Part shown: piece by piece, positions 14,674 to 23,628 of the stretch
Position numbering within the stretch: the stretch's first letter is position 1
Layout: each line of letters opens with the position of its first letter
From: CADCWK01 sp964244115
GTDB lineage: Bacteria > Chloroflexota > Chloroflexia > Thermomicrobiales > UBA6265
Length of the DNA stretch: 41,197 nucleotides
NCBI GenBank assembly: GCA_964244115.1
Contig: CAXTHM010000032.1
Span: 1-41,197 of the forward strand
Direction of reading: 5' to 3'
Made by a program: the position numbers and the translations under genes
The notes under the pieces: generated by a model
Told to the model about the DNA's origin: nothing
The model's input: the letters and a program-made list of their open reading frames with translations, nothing else
Databases searched by the model: none

Positions 14674-16251
14674 ATGACGTCGGATCGCTCCGGGATCCTT
14701 GATTCCGACCCCACGGCGCCCCCTAACCGGTCGCGGCCTCGGGGCCGGTGGCGCTTGCTGACGTCGAGACAGCGATGTGAGGCAATTTCGACGCGGACGC
14801 AGGCTGGTCCTCTGGTCCTCGCCGCCGACCGAGTCTGGTTGCCGACACTGCTCGTGTTCTTCGCCGCCAAGCAGGTCCTGTTCGTCTTCCTGTTCGGCCC
14901 GTTCAGCGGCCACGATGAAGTCGACCACTTCTGGTACGCCCAGCGGCTGGCCTCCGGCTTCGGGCTCGGTGTGGTCGGCGAGGTCGAGCTCCCGCCATCA
15001 ACCGAGCCGTACGCTCACTACGTCGCCGATTACCCGCTCAACAGCGAGGTCATCCAGCCGCCGCTCTATCACCTCGGGCTGGCCGCACTCAGCGACGTGC
15101 TGCCCGGTGGGACGCTGACGACGCTCTACGAGGAGCGCCTCGTCTCGGTGGTGCTCGGGGCGATCGTCGTCTGGCTCAGCTACCTGATCGCGCGGCAGCT
15201 CTTCCCCAATGACGCCAGCGTCCGGATCGGCGTACCGGTCTTCGTGGCGCTTCAGCCCCAGTTCTCGTTCGAGGCGGCGATCGTCAACCACGACATCCTG
15301 GTCATCCTGCTCGCGACCCTGGGCTGCTATCTCACCTTCCGTGGGGTCCGGGCGGGGTTCTCATGGTGGCTTGCTCTCGCGATCGGTCTCGTCTCGGCGG
15401 CCGGTCTCTGGACGAAGGTGAGCTTCGGTCTCATCCTGCCGGTGTTCGGGGCGGGATTGCTCATGGCGGCGCTGGATGAGTTCAGGCAGCTTCCCGAGCG
15501 ACGATCCGCGCTGCCGTCGATCGTGCGCCTGATCGCTATCCGAGCCGGATCGATGCTCGTTCTGCCGATCGTCGCGATCCTACCGTGGTTCGTTCGCAAT
15601 CTCGATCTCTACGGCGATCCGACCGGCTCGGCCCGGCTGCGGGAGGTCAGCGACTACGCCCTCTCCGCCAGCACGTACCGGGAGATGATGTCGTCTCCGA
15701 TGTTCTGGCGAGGGCGCCTGGACGACTTCTGGACCAACTACGGCTGGCGGGAGATCCCGTGGGACAACGCCACAAGCCTGACCGTCTACCTCGTCTGGGG
15801 GATCGTGGCACTGGGCGCCGTGGCGCTCGGGGTCCGGCAGCTCCTCTCGATCCGTTCACGGTCGCTGGAGCCGGTCTTCGACCCGTATCAGGCCCGGTGC
15901 CTGGGCCTGACGGTGCTGGCCATCGCCCTCATGGTCTTCGCCGTCCTCTACGTCGGCACGCTCCAGTTCACCCAGTCCCGCTTCGCGTTCCCGGCGATGT
16001 TCGGGTTCGGGTTGCTGACGATCCTCGGGTTCGGAGCGTGGGTGCCGGCCCGGTCGCGGGGGCTGANNNNNNNNNNCCGCGGCAGGCAGGCCGCCGCCAG
16101 CAGGGCGAAGGCCCGGGCGCGGTGGCTGATCCCGGTCGTCCTGACGGTCGCTCTGCTCGCCCTGAATCTGATCGTCGCCGTGCGTTTCGTGGTCCCGTAC
16201 TACGTCGGTCCGGGAGGCGGTCAGCTCATCGTCCCGGCCGTGTCGCCATGA
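14674..16251 (+). CDS. GT-C membrane glycosyltransferase, contains an assembly gap
   Basis: This ~525-residue polytopic protein has about ten membrane segments. The first loop carries FSGHDEVDHFWYAQRL, an acidic pair of the type that binds the lipid-phosphate sugar in GT-C enzymes (GT39/DUF2142-like). QPPLYHLGLA and AIVNHDILVILLATL are also family-like. It probably transfers a sugar from an undecaprenyl-phosphate donor onto a surface glycan or glycolipid. Ten Ns at 16067-16076 fall between the last two membrane segments, so the true length is unknown, though the frame happens to stay open. Its stop overlaps the next start in ATGA. It is a paralogue of the protein at 18874-20466. Confidence 0.82.
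   Translation: MTSDRSGILDSDPTAPPNRSRPRGRWRLLTSRQRCEAISTRTQAGPLVLAADRVWLPTLLVFFAAKQVLFVFLFGPFSGHDEVDHFWYAQRLASGFGLGVVGEVELPPSTEPYAHYVADYPLNSEVIQPPLYHLGLAALSDVLPGGTLTTLYEERLVSVVLGAIVVWLSYLIARQLFPNDASVRIGVPVFVALQPQFSFEAAIVNHDILVILLATLGCYLTFRGVRAGFSWWLALAIGLVSAAGLWTKVSFGLILPVFGAGLLMAALDEFRQLPERRSALPSIVRLIAIRAGSMLVLPIVAILPWFVRNLDLYGDPTGSARLREVSDYALSASTYREMMSSPMFWRGRLDDFWTNYGWREIPWDNATSLTVYLVWGIVALGAVALGVRQLLSIRSRSLEPVFDPYQARCLGLTVLAIALMVFAVLYVGTLQFTQSRFAFPAMFGFGLLTILGFGAWVPARSRGLXXXXRGRQAAASRAKARARWLIPVVLTVALLALNLIVAVRFVVPYYVGPGGGQLIVPAVSP
16067..16076. other. Assembly gap (10 N)
   Basis: Scaffold gap inside the GT-C gene, in the loop before its final membrane segment. The real number of missing bases is unknown. 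Confidence 0.95.
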
Positions 16252-16934
16252 TGCCGGCGCGAACGGCGCTCTCGCTGCTCCTCGGTCTGACGATCGCCGC
16301 CGTGACGATCATGGTGGTACTGGTGCTGCCGGTCAGCGTCCGCCATGCGGCTCCCTTCGGCTCGGTGCAGACGGTCGATTTCGCCCGCGGCATCGCCGTC
16401 ATGGGCGGAGAGATCCGGCCCAACTACGGCGACTTCGACCGGGTCGAGCTCGACCTGCGTGCCTACGGGGACCACGTACCCGACGACCGGTACGACTTCG
16501 TCCTCACCCTCCAGTCGATCGACCGACCCGACGTCGTTCGTCGCGTCGACTTCTCGGTGCCGCGAGACCGGATCACGGCGTCGCGGTCGGCCTTCGCCGA
16601 CACCTACACATCGGTTAGCTTCGACCGGATCGCCGATTCGGCCGGCGAGACGTACTACCTCTCAATCGAACGCGGGCCCCGGAACGCCGATGATGTCGTC
16701 ACGCTCTGGGGCATCCAGTCGTTCTCGACGGTCCAGGCGATCGACGTGCTGCGGGCCGCAGACGATGGCTATCCGATCGGGCTGGGCCTCGGCGCCGACC
16801 GACTCGTCCTCGTCCTTCTGATGGCTTCGACGCTCGTCGGGGGGGTAGCGCTGGTAGCGACCATCATGGCGGCGAGCCTGCGCGGGAACGGCCGGTCGGC
16901 GATCGGCTCGGTTCGTTCGCCGAACGATCGCTGA
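16248..16934 (+). CDS. Membrane-anchored protein of the glycan locus, unknown function
   Basis: This 228-aa protein has a membrane segment at each end (ALSLLLGLTIAAVTIMVVL and LVLVLLMASTLVGGVALVAT). Between them lie ~150 residues that read as a beta-sandwich: VELDLRAYGDHVPDDRYDF, RRVDFSVPRDRI and ETYYLSIERGP. This layout suggests an extracytoplasmic jelly-roll domain held at the membrane. I do not recognise the family. The start ATG overlaps the stop of the GT-C gene, so the two are translationally coupled and the protein may be an accessory subunit of that transferase. No catalytic motif is visible. Confidence 0.7.
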   Translation: MMPARTALSLLLGLTIAAVTIMVVLVLPVSVRHAAPFGSVQTVDFARGIAVMGGEIRPNYGDFDRVELDLRAYGDHVPDDRYDFVLTLQSIDRPDVVRRVDFSVPRDRITASRSAFADTYTSVSFDRIADSAGETYYLSIERGPRNADDVVTLWGIQSFSTVQAIDVLRAADDGYPIGLGLGADRLVLVLLMASTLVGGVALVATIMAASLRGNGRSAIGSVRSPNDR

Positions 16935-16989
16935 GCCGGACTATCGGACAGGGTATGGACCGTTCGTCCGTGGCGACCGTCGCGTGGTG

Positions 16990-16995
16990 TACAAT
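16990..16995 (+). promoter_or_regulatory. -10 element TACAAT upstream of the flavoprotein gene
   Basis: TACAAT lies ~205 bases before the ATG at 17201 in a 266-base non-coding stretch. No convincing -35 is seen. The rest of the stretch shows no terminator or ORF I would support. Confidence 0.35.
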
Positions 16996-17200
16996 CGCGC
17001 CGCCTGATGTGGCGTTAACTCCGGACTCCTTGCGCCCGGCACGGTTCGTTTGTCATCGTTCCGCGGCACCTCCGTGACCCTCATCGCGAGAACGGCATGT
17101 CCTTCGGGCTGGCCGACCCGCACGGGTCACCTCGGATCATCCCGCCCACAACCTTCGACGAGAGCCTACGGCGGACCGGCCGTGAAAGGGACCCTTCCAG

Positions 17201-18730
17201 ATGCAGAATGGCCAGCATGCCAATGGCTCCGATCCGGCCGACCACGACGGAGCCGCGAACGGCCTGACCGGAACACCCAAGGCCGGCCCGACGACCGTGA
17301 TCATGGGCGCGGGCCCGGGTGGTCTCTGCTCGGCGTACGTCCTGAGCAAGGCCGGCGTGCCGGTGACGGTGGTCGAGCGAGCGCCCTTCGTCGGCGGCCT
17401 GGCCCGGACGATCCACAAGGAGACCGAGGTCGGCCAGTTCAAGTTCGACATCGGCGGGCACCGCTGGTTTACGAAGAGCGAGGAACTCAACGACCTCTTC
17501 AAGGAAGTCATCGCCGAGGAACTGCTCTGGGTCAACCGGATCAGCCGGATCTACTTCGATGGCCACTACGTCGACTATCCGCTCAAGGTCGGCAACGCGC
17601 TCAAGGAGATGGGGCCGGTCTTCGCCGCCCGGGCGATGGCGGATTACGGCATCACCCAGGTCCGCAACAAGATCAAGCCGGCCGAGGTCAACTCGATGAA
17701 GGACGGCTACGTCCTCCAGTACGGGCCGATGCTCTACAAGCAGTTCTTCGAGCGTTACTCCACCAAGGTCTGGGGCGTCGACCCGGCCGAGATGAGCGCC
17801 GACTGGGTGACGCAGCGGACCAAGGGCATGTCGATCATGACCGCGGTCAAGGACGCGCTGATCCCGACCAAGGGTACGGTCGTCTCGCTGATTGACGAGT
17901 TCATGTACCCGCGGGACGGCTTCGGCCGGTTCTCGGAGCGGATGGCCGACAAGATCACCGCCTGGGGCAACGACATCCGCCTCAACACCGGGGTCGAGAA
18001 GGTTCACCGCGAGGGCAACCGGATCACCCACATGACCGTCTCGACCGAGAACGGCCCGCAGACGATCGAGGCCGATCAGTTCATCTCGTCGATCCCCCTG
18101 ACCCTACTCGCGCAGATCATCGACCCGGTCGCGCCGCCCGACGTGATCGAGGCCTCCAAGTCGCTCACGTACCGGAACGTGATCACCGTCAATCTGATGA
18201 TCCGGAAGCCGCAGGTGACGCACGACACCTGGCTCTACGTCCACGACAAGAACATCATGTTCGGTCGCTGGCATGAGCCGAAGAACTGGAGCCCGGCGAT
18301 GGTGCCGAGCGACGAGTACACGTCGCTCGTGGTCGAGTACTTCTGCTCCTTCGGCGACCAGATCTGGGGCATGACCGAGGAGGAGCTCGTCGAGCGGACG
18401 ATCAAGTACCTCGACCAGGACATGCATATGGTCAAGCCGGACGAGGTCATCGGCGGCTTCACGATCCGGGCGCCGCGCGCCTACCCGAGCTACCTCTCCG
18501 GGTATGAGCAGCACGTCGACAAGGTCAAGGACTTCATCAGCCAGTTCGAGAACCTGCAGATCATCGGGCGGTACGGGACGTTCCGCTACAACAATACCGA
18601 CCACTCGATCGAAACGGGGCTGTTAGCGGCGAAGAACATCCTCGGCGAGAAGCACGACCTCGATCAGGTCAACGCCGACAAGGAATACCACGAGATCAAG
18701 CGGGTACCGACTCCGGCCTCGATCGGGTAG
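17201..18730 (+). CDS. FAD-dependent oxidoreductase, UDP-galactopyranose-mutase-like
   Basis: This 509-aa flavoprotein has an N-terminal dinucleotide-binding fold (VIMGAGPGGLCSAYVLSKAG ending in the acidic VVERAP) followed by GGLARTI and FDIGGHRWFTK. GGHRWF is typical of the UDP-galactopyranose mutase/amine-oxidase-like group found in polysaccharide clusters. The C-terminus has RYGTFRYNNTDHSIETGLLAA, the FAD-closing segment. It likely rearranges or oxidises a nucleotide sugar in the cytoplasm for the surrounding membrane glycosyltransferases; the exact reaction is inferred from context. The first 27 residues are a polar, disordered tail. AAAGGG precedes the ATG at 17201. Confidence 0.82.
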   Translation: MQNGQHANGSDPADHDGAANGLTGTPKAGPTTVIMGAGPGGLCSAYVLSKAGVPVTVVERAPFVGGLARTIHKETEVGQFKFDIGGHRWFTKSEELNDLFKEVIAEELLWVNRISRIYFDGHYVDYPLKVGNALKEMGPVFAARAMADYGITQVRNKIKPAEVNSMKDGYVLQYGPMLYKQFFERYSTKVWGVDPAEMSADWVTQRTKGMSIMTAVKDALIPTKGTVVSLIDEFMYPRDGFGRFSERMADKITAWGNDIRLNTGVEKVHREGNRITHMTVSTENGPQTIEADQFISSIPLTLLAQIIDPVAPPDVIEASKSLTYRNVITVNLMIRKPQVTHDTWLYVHDKNIMFGRWHEPKNWSPAMVPSDEYTSLVVEYFCSFGDQIWGMTEEELVERTIKYLDQDMHMVKPDEVIGGFTIRAPRAYPSYLSGYEQHVDKVKDFISQFENLQIIGRYGTFRYNNTDHSIETGLLAAKNILGEKHDLDQVNADKEYHEIKRVPTPASIG

Positions 18731-18873
18731 GATGACGGCGGTGGGGCGGCAATGGCGCCGTCCTGCTCCCGCTCCGTGGGATGACGTCATCGAGACCGGC
18801 GGGGGCCTGGCTGCCAGCGTGGCTGATCCATGGGAACCTGTGGTGTCTTCGAGACCTGGATCGGCGGGGTGAG

Positions 18874-20466
18874 ATGGCCGAGATCGCTGGACCCGCAACC
18901 GTCAACCCACCCGCAGCCGCAACGTCACGGATAGCCGCGTCGGCCATCAGCCGGACGCGGATCATGGCGTTCCCGCTCCATCAGCGCTTCCTGGCCGCTC
19001 TCGTGCTGCTCTACGTCGCCAAGGCGCTGATCTTCGTCTTCGTGTTCCCGCCGTTCTCCGGCCACGACGAAGTGGCGCATTACTCCTACATCCGTACCGT
19101 CGTCGATGAGCACCGCGTCCCGACCCTGCTTCAGGACCCTGCGATCGTCGCCCAAAATCAGACCCACCGCGCTGATGCGGTCAACCGGTACGACAATCCG
19201 TATGTCGACCTTCTGCCGGGAGAGCTATACCGATTCTGCCGGTACACCCTTCAATGGTGGTGTGACCCGGAGGACCTGGCTCACCGCGGAGGGCCCATCT
19301 TCGCCACCAACTTCGGCCGCGATTCCAGTGGTAACTACGTCAATCAAGCTGAGGGTGTCCAATACGCCGCGAACCACCCTCCGCTTTATTACCTGTTGAT
19401 GGCACCGATCTACTGGCTGAGCGAGCAGGCCGGTGCCAGCGTCGAAACACAGCTCTATCTGCTGAGATTGGCCGCGATCCCGCTCGGTCTGGTAGTGATC
19501 CTGCTGGCATACCTGACGACTCGCCTCATCTTCCCTCGCGATTCGTTCATGCTCATAACCGTGCCCGCTCTCGTCGCCCTCCAGACCCAGGTCTCCTATG
19601 AGGCGACGATGGTCAACAACGACATCCTCGCGATCGCTATCTATAGCTGGATCCTCTATCTCGTGGTTCGAGCTATCCGAGACCGGTTCCCGGCCCGAAC
19701 CGCACTGCTTATCGGCTTTGCCCTCGGCCTCGGGATCATCGCCAAGTCCACCTCGATTACCGCTGTGGCTATCATCGGCGTCGCGTTGCTGACACTGCTC
19801 TCGTTCCGTGATGTCCGGCAGTTCCGCGGGACATTGCCGTCCTTCATCCGAACCGGCCTGATCATCGCCGCGCCGGCGGTAGTACTGGCTGCACCCTGGT
19901 ACGTCCATATGTATCGCACGTATGGCAATCTCACCGCGCTGCCCCAGGTCCTTGAGTTGCAGAGCCGGTGGAACCATCCCGAGGGAACGTTCTTCGAACT
20001 CCTGACCAGCACCAGTTTCCTGAAGCTCCGATTCTCGGAGCTCTGGGGGGAATTCGGCTGGAAAGTGCTGCCACTGGATCCCACGCTGATGCAGATCATC
20101 GCCGTCCCCACGGTCGTCGCCGCCGGGGGTTTTCTCTTGTTCAGCTTCCGGTCGCTCTACCGGTCCGCACCCGGTGACCGGGTGGGGCGCCTGGCGCGCT
20201 GGCAGTTCTGGGCGCTCGCAATCATGCTCATCGCCTGTGCGGTCGGTTACCTCGCGACGGTCCAGTTCGGTACCCAGTTCGCCCTGACTCAGGCGCGGTA
20301 CTTCTTTCCGGTCATCAACGCGCTGGCGATCCTGCTCATGCTGGGGCTCCGGTCACTCGTCCCGGTCCGATGGCACCCGGCAGCCAGCACGGTCCTGATC
20401 ACCGGGCTCGTCGTCCTCAATGTGTTCGTGGTGACGGCCTACGTCATCCCGTACTACTGGCTCTAG
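18874..20466 (+). CDS. GT-C membrane glycosyltransferase (second copy)
   Basis: This 530-aa polytopic membrane protein is paralogous to the GT-C at 14674. They share the first-loop motif FPPFSGHDEVAHYSYIRTV, NHPPLYYLLMAP and MVNNDILAIAIYSWILYL, and both end in a hydrophobic helix followed by VxPYY. About ten membrane segments are visible. It probably uses a polyprenyl-phosphate sugar in a second linkage of the same glycan. The start is uncertain: the ATG at 18874 follows GGGGTGAG closely, an ATG at 18964 sits right at the first helix, and 18781 is also in frame. The next gene begins two bases after its stop. Confidence 0.8.
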   Translation: MAEIAGPATVNPPAAATSRIAASAISRTRIMAFPLHQRFLAALVLLYVAKALIFVFVFPPFSGHDEVAHYSYIRTVVDEHRVPTLLQDPAIVAQNQTHRADAVNRYDNPYVDLLPGELYRFCRYTLQWWCDPEDLAHRGGPIFATNFGRDSSGNYVNQAEGVQYAANHPPLYYLLMAPIYWLSEQAGASVETQLYLLRLAAIPLGLVVILLAYLTTRLIFPRDSFMLITVPALVALQTQVSYEATMVNNDILAIAIYSWILYLVVRAIRDRFPARTALLIGFALGLGIIAKSTSITAVAIIGVALLTLLSFRDVRQFRGTLPSFIRTGLIIAAPAVVLAAPWYVHMYRTYGNLTALPQVLELQSRWNHPEGTFFELLTSTSFLKLRFSELWGEFGWKVLPLDPTLMQIIAVPTVVAAGGFLLFSFRSLYRSAPGDRVGRLARWQFWALAIMLIACAVGYLATVQFGTQFALTQARYFFPVINALAILLMLGLRSLVPVRWHPAASTVLITGLVVLNVFVVTAYVIPYYWL

Positions 20467-20468
20467 GT

Positions 20469-20993
20469 ATGCAGAACGACCCCGGACGGGCTGAGCACCG
20501 CACCATGATCGGCGACACCTCGAAGCCGGGCGCATCAGCCGAACCGTCGATCGAAACACACGATCCAGATGCTCCGGCGGTGGCGAAGACGGACCCGGGT
20601 TCGGTCCCGCACCTGGCACCGGTCGAGTCGCTCTGGAGTCAGCAGGTCAGGACGATCGTGATCGGTGCGGTGGTTGTCGCGAGCCTCGTCTATCTGCTGT
20701 TCGGTACTGTCCTGGCTCGAAATGTGACGTTCAATCGATTGATCGATGAAGGCGCCTACAACGGGATTCGCCGATTCCGCAGGGAGACCATCATGGATGT
20801 CTGGCGGACCATGTGGGACAAGGCGCCGGACTTCGGCTCGATCGATCTCACCCGTATCATCCTCCTGATCTCCACCGTCGCGTTCTTCGCGGCGTTCGCA
20901 TCGATCATCACGCTGGTCTTCGTCCCGTCGCGTCGGGAGTGGGCTGCCGGTCTCGGCGTCGGTCAGGAATCGGACACGATCTCGGGTGACTAA
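20469..20993 (+). CDS. Two-helix membrane protein of the glycan locus, unknown function
   Basis: This 174-aa protein has a disordered N-terminal ~55 residues, a membrane helix (TIVIGAVVVASLVYLLFGTV), a polar charged loop (RRFRRETIMDVWRTMWDK) and a second helix (IILLISTVAFFAAFASIITL). I know no family. It is packed between two GT-C genes: two bases after one stop and overlapping the next start. That argues for a role in the same complex. An alternative start is the ATG at 20505. Confidence 0.6.
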   Translation: MQNDPGRAEHRTMIGDTSKPGASAEPSIETHDPDAPAVAKTDPGSVPHLAPVESLWSQQVRTIVIGAVVVASLVYLLFGTVLARNVTFNRLIDEGAYNGIRRFRRETIMDVWRTMWDKAPDFGSIDLTRIILLISTVAFFAAFASIITLVFVPSRREWAAGLGVGQESDTISGD

Positions 20994-23184
20994 CGTTTCC
21001 CCGTCGTCTGGCCTGAACTCGTCAGTGTCATCGCCAGCGCTGGTCGTCGCCGAGCGTTCAGTCATCTCGACAGTACCGGCTCGTCGGCGATTCCCGAGAC
21101 CGGGAGTCATGTCCATCTCGTGGCTGGTCGGGATCGTCGCCCTACTGGCCTGGTCCGTCTGGCACCTGGGCGCGTTCGACCTGACCGCGACGGTCACGTC
21201 AGCGGACGGCACCCTGACGACGATTCCCAACACGTTTGCGACGGTCGACCATCCCTTCCACGTCTCCCGCGCCCAGACCCTGCTCGACAGCCTCCGGGAT
21301 GGCCAGATCCTGCGCTGGGTCGGCAGCCACGAGGGTGGCTACCCGGTCGAGTTCTACCCGCTCGGCGTCCCATGGCTCACGGTCGGGGTCTGGGCGGTGG
21401 CGCTCGGCACGGTCCCGGTGGCGTCGGCGTTCAAGCTGGTCGTCATCGCCGTCTTCCTTGCCCCGGTGCTGGCCTTCGCCGGCCTGGGACGGAGCGAGCG
21501 GATCGCGTTGCCCGTTGCCGGGCTCGGGCTCGTCGCCCACCTCGCCGTGCCAGGCGAGTGGTGGAGTGGGGGATACACCGAGACGGTCCAGTGGGGGCTG
21601 ATTACCAACGTGGCGGCCTACGTCGCCGCGTTCGGCTTTCTCGCCGCGCTGCTCTCGTTCACTCTACGACCGTCACGGCTGACGCTGGTCCTCGCGGTCG
21701 CTCTAGCCGTGTTCGCAATCGGGACGAACACCCGCTCCGTCCTCGCCCTGGGGTGCGTCGGCGTGGGCGTCCTGGTCAGCGCGCTGATCGAGCGCGGCGC
21801 GTCGAAGGACTCGGTTCGACCCCTGATCGTCCGATACGCCGTGGTCGCGGTCCCCGCGTTGCTGCTCTCGACCCCACTCTGGCTGAGTTCCCTGCGCTTC
21901 AGCCACCTCTACGAGTTCATCCAGTACCAGTTCTACGACGGGTTGGACGCTTACTGGCGGTCGTCCATCGCGGCTGTATCGTGGCCCGTCCTGTCGCTGG
22001 CCGGCGTGGGCTTCGTGATCGCCGTCATCGGCCGGCCCGGCCCGGCCACTCGCGCCGTCGCCTGGACGCTGGTCGCCTACGTCGTCACGACGATCGTCTG
22101 TGGCGGGCTCGGTCCCGACGGCGGGCTGATCGTTCAACTCGAAGCGACGCGACTGATGCCCTTCCAGCGTCTGCTGATGATCTACCTGGCGGCCAGCGCC
22201 ATCATGGCGGGCGTGCGGGCGATCGAGCGATACGTGCCTCGAAGCGATCGGGTCCGCGCCGGGCTGCTGGCGGTGACGGTCGTAGCGGCCGTCTTCACGG
22301 TCATCCGCCAGCCGGCTTCGCTGGCCGTGGAGCAGCGGAGCATGTTCCCGGTCCAGACCACAGCGACCCCGCAGTATGCCAACCTGCTGGCGGCGGTCGA
22401 GGAGGCCGACCGGATCGCGGCCCCGGGCACCGCCATCTTCATCCTCGGGAGTGACCTGAGCTGGCATCAGCCGCTGTGGGCGCCGACGGTCACCGATCGG
22501 CCGCTCCGCTACAACGACTGGCTCTGGCTCTGGCAGACCTGGCACCGCTCTCCGGACCTGACCTACGACGGGCAGGCGATCGGGTCGGCGGCCGTGCGAA
22601 CCGCGCTCGATCCGGATCAGCTCGCTCGACACGGGATCGGCGCGGTGGTCGCCCTGACATCGCCGTTCGAGGCGCTGGCCGATCGGGACGCCGGCCTGGA
22701 GCGGGACGACACTCCTGGCTACGCCGTCTACCGGGTGCGCGACAGTGTCCCGATCGTCGGAGACGTGAGCGGGACGACACTGGCATCGACCGTCGCCAAC
22801 GGGCGGATCACGGCGACCGTGGACGGGGCCGCCGGNNNNNNNNNNTGGGAGGCGACGGTCAATGGTCAGGCGGTGGACATCGAACGGGACGCGGACGGGC
22901 AGATGACCGTCGCGGTCCCGGCCGGACGAGCCGAGATCGTGGTGGCGTACGGCGTCGGCCGATGGGACATCGCCGGACGGATCGCGTGCGGGATCGGGTT
23001 ACTCCTGTTGGGCCTGCTCGTCGTCGTCCCGGGACGTCGCCACTCTCGGGCGCTGACGAACGCCGGTCCGGATCGCGATGGCGGAGTGGACGGACGCCAG
23101 TCTGGGCGGATGCCGGGCGGGAGTCGAGCCGGAGACACCGGTTCAGCTGGTACCGGTTTCGGTCGAAACGACATCCGCTCCTGA
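20986..23184 (+). CDS. Large GT-C-like membrane protein with YfhO-like C-terminal domain
   Basis: This ~730-residue protein has 11-13 membrane segments. The first extracytoplasmic loop has ATVDHPFHVSRAQTLLDSL and later GYPVEFYPLGVPW, resembling YfhO/6-pyruvoyl-tetrahydropterin-synthase-related membrane proteins and GT-C transferases. The C-terminal beta domain WEATVNGQAVDIERDADG, then VPAGRAEIVVAYGVG, matches the YfhO-type tail. Ten Ns at 22836-22845 fall just before this domain, so length there is uncertain. The start is a GTG at 20986 overlapping the upstream stop; an ATG at 21109 right before the first helix is an alternative. It likely modifies a surface glycan. Its last 42 bases overlap the 3' end of the minus-strand gene at 23143. 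Confidence 0.78.
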   Translation: MTNVSPSSGLNSSVSSPALVVAERSVISTVPARRRFPRPGVMSISWLVGIVALLAWSVWHLGAFDLTATVTSADGTLTTIPNTFATVDHPFHVSRAQTLLDSLRDGQILRWVGSHEGGYPVEFYPLGVPWLTVGVWAVALGTVPVASAFKLVVIAVFLAPVLAFAGLGRSERIALPVAGLGLVAHLAVPGEWWSGGYTETVQWGLITNVAAYVAAFGFLAALLSFTLRPSRLTLVLAVALAVFAIGTNTRSVLALGCVGVGVLVSALIERGASKDSVRPLIVRYAVVAVPALLLSTPLWLSSLRFSHLYEFIQYQFYDGLDAYWRSSIAAVSWPVLSLAGVGFVIAVIGRPGPATRAVAWTLVAYVVTTIVCGGLGPDGGLIVQLEATRLMPFQRLLMIYLAASAIMAGVRAIERYVPRSDRVRAGLLAVTVVAAVFTVIRQPASLAVEQRSMFPVQTTATPQYANLLAAVEEADRIAAPGTAIFILGSDLSWHQPLWAPTVTDRPLRYNDWLWLWQTWHRSPDLTYDGQAIGSAAVRTALDPDQLARHGIGAVVALTSPFEALADRDAGLERDDTPGYAVYRVRDSVPIVGDVSGTTLASTVANGRITATVDGAAXXXXWEATVNGQAVDIERDADGQMTVAVPAGRAEIVVAYGVGRWDIAGRIACGIGLLLLGLLVVVPGRRHSRALTNAGPDRDGGVDGRQSGRMPGGSRAGDTGSAGTGFGRNDIRS
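22836..22845. other. Assembly gap (10 N)
   Basis: Scaffold gap inside the YfhO-like gene, between two beta strands of its C-terminal domain. The frame stays open by chance. Confidence 0.95.
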
Positions 23185-23475
23185 CCCGGTGTGAGCAAGG
23201 AATCGCCGTCCTGTCTCGGTCAGCATGTGGTGGCGGGTCTGGCCCGTCCCGCGCATCGTCCGGATGAAGTTCCGCGCTCTGGCGCTGGTCAGGACCACGT
23301 CGAGGAATCCGGCCGGCCAGGTCGCGCCGTCCGGCCGCTCCTTGAGGAAGACCGTGTGGGCGACCTGACCTTCACGATCAGCCACGAATCGGAGGAGTTG
23401 GGACAGGAACGGGTCGAGCGGGGATGGCATCGGTGGCCAGTCCGGTCCGGACTTCGTCGTGACGTCGGTGGACAT
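23143..23475 (-). CDS. Small protein, possible winged-helix domain
   Basis: This 110-aa protein starts at the ATG at 23475 (MSTDVTTKSGPDWPPMP). Its core, from PFLSQLLRFVADREGQVAHT through WPAGFLDVVLTSARA to TGQTRHHMLTETGRRFL, has the helix-helix-helix-wing rhythm of a winged helix-turn-helix: the MLTETGRRFL ending is common to such proteins. No ligand-binding domain is present. A TGC-TAGACT -10 element lies ~85 bases upstream. It could be a small transcriptional regulator, but its target is unknown. It overlaps the glycan-locus gene on the opposite strand by 42 bases. Confidence 0.6.
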   Translation of the reverse strand: MSTDVTTKSGPDWPPMPSPLDPFLSQLLRFVADREGQVAHTVFLKERPDGATWPAGFLDVVLTSARARNFIRTMRGTGQTRHHMLTETGRRFLAHTGSGADVVSTETGTS

Positions 23476-23560
23476 GTCGGGAGAGCGCCTCGTCCGCGAG
23501 TGCCGGGGTCCGGATGGCACGGCAATGACCAACGCCCGGCAGGCGTCTGATCGGTCCGAC

Positions 23561-23569
23561 AGTCTAGCA
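23561..23569 (-). promoter_or_regulatory. Extended -10 element TGC-TAGACT
   Basis: On the minus strand TGC (23569-23567) is followed by TAGACT (23566-23561), identical to the element at 4074-4082. It should drive the small gene starting at 23475. Confidence 0.45.
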
Positions 23570-23628
23570 TTCCGTCGCTGACATGTCGGATCATGGACAG
23601 TGGACGGACGAAGGAGGATGGAGACCCT

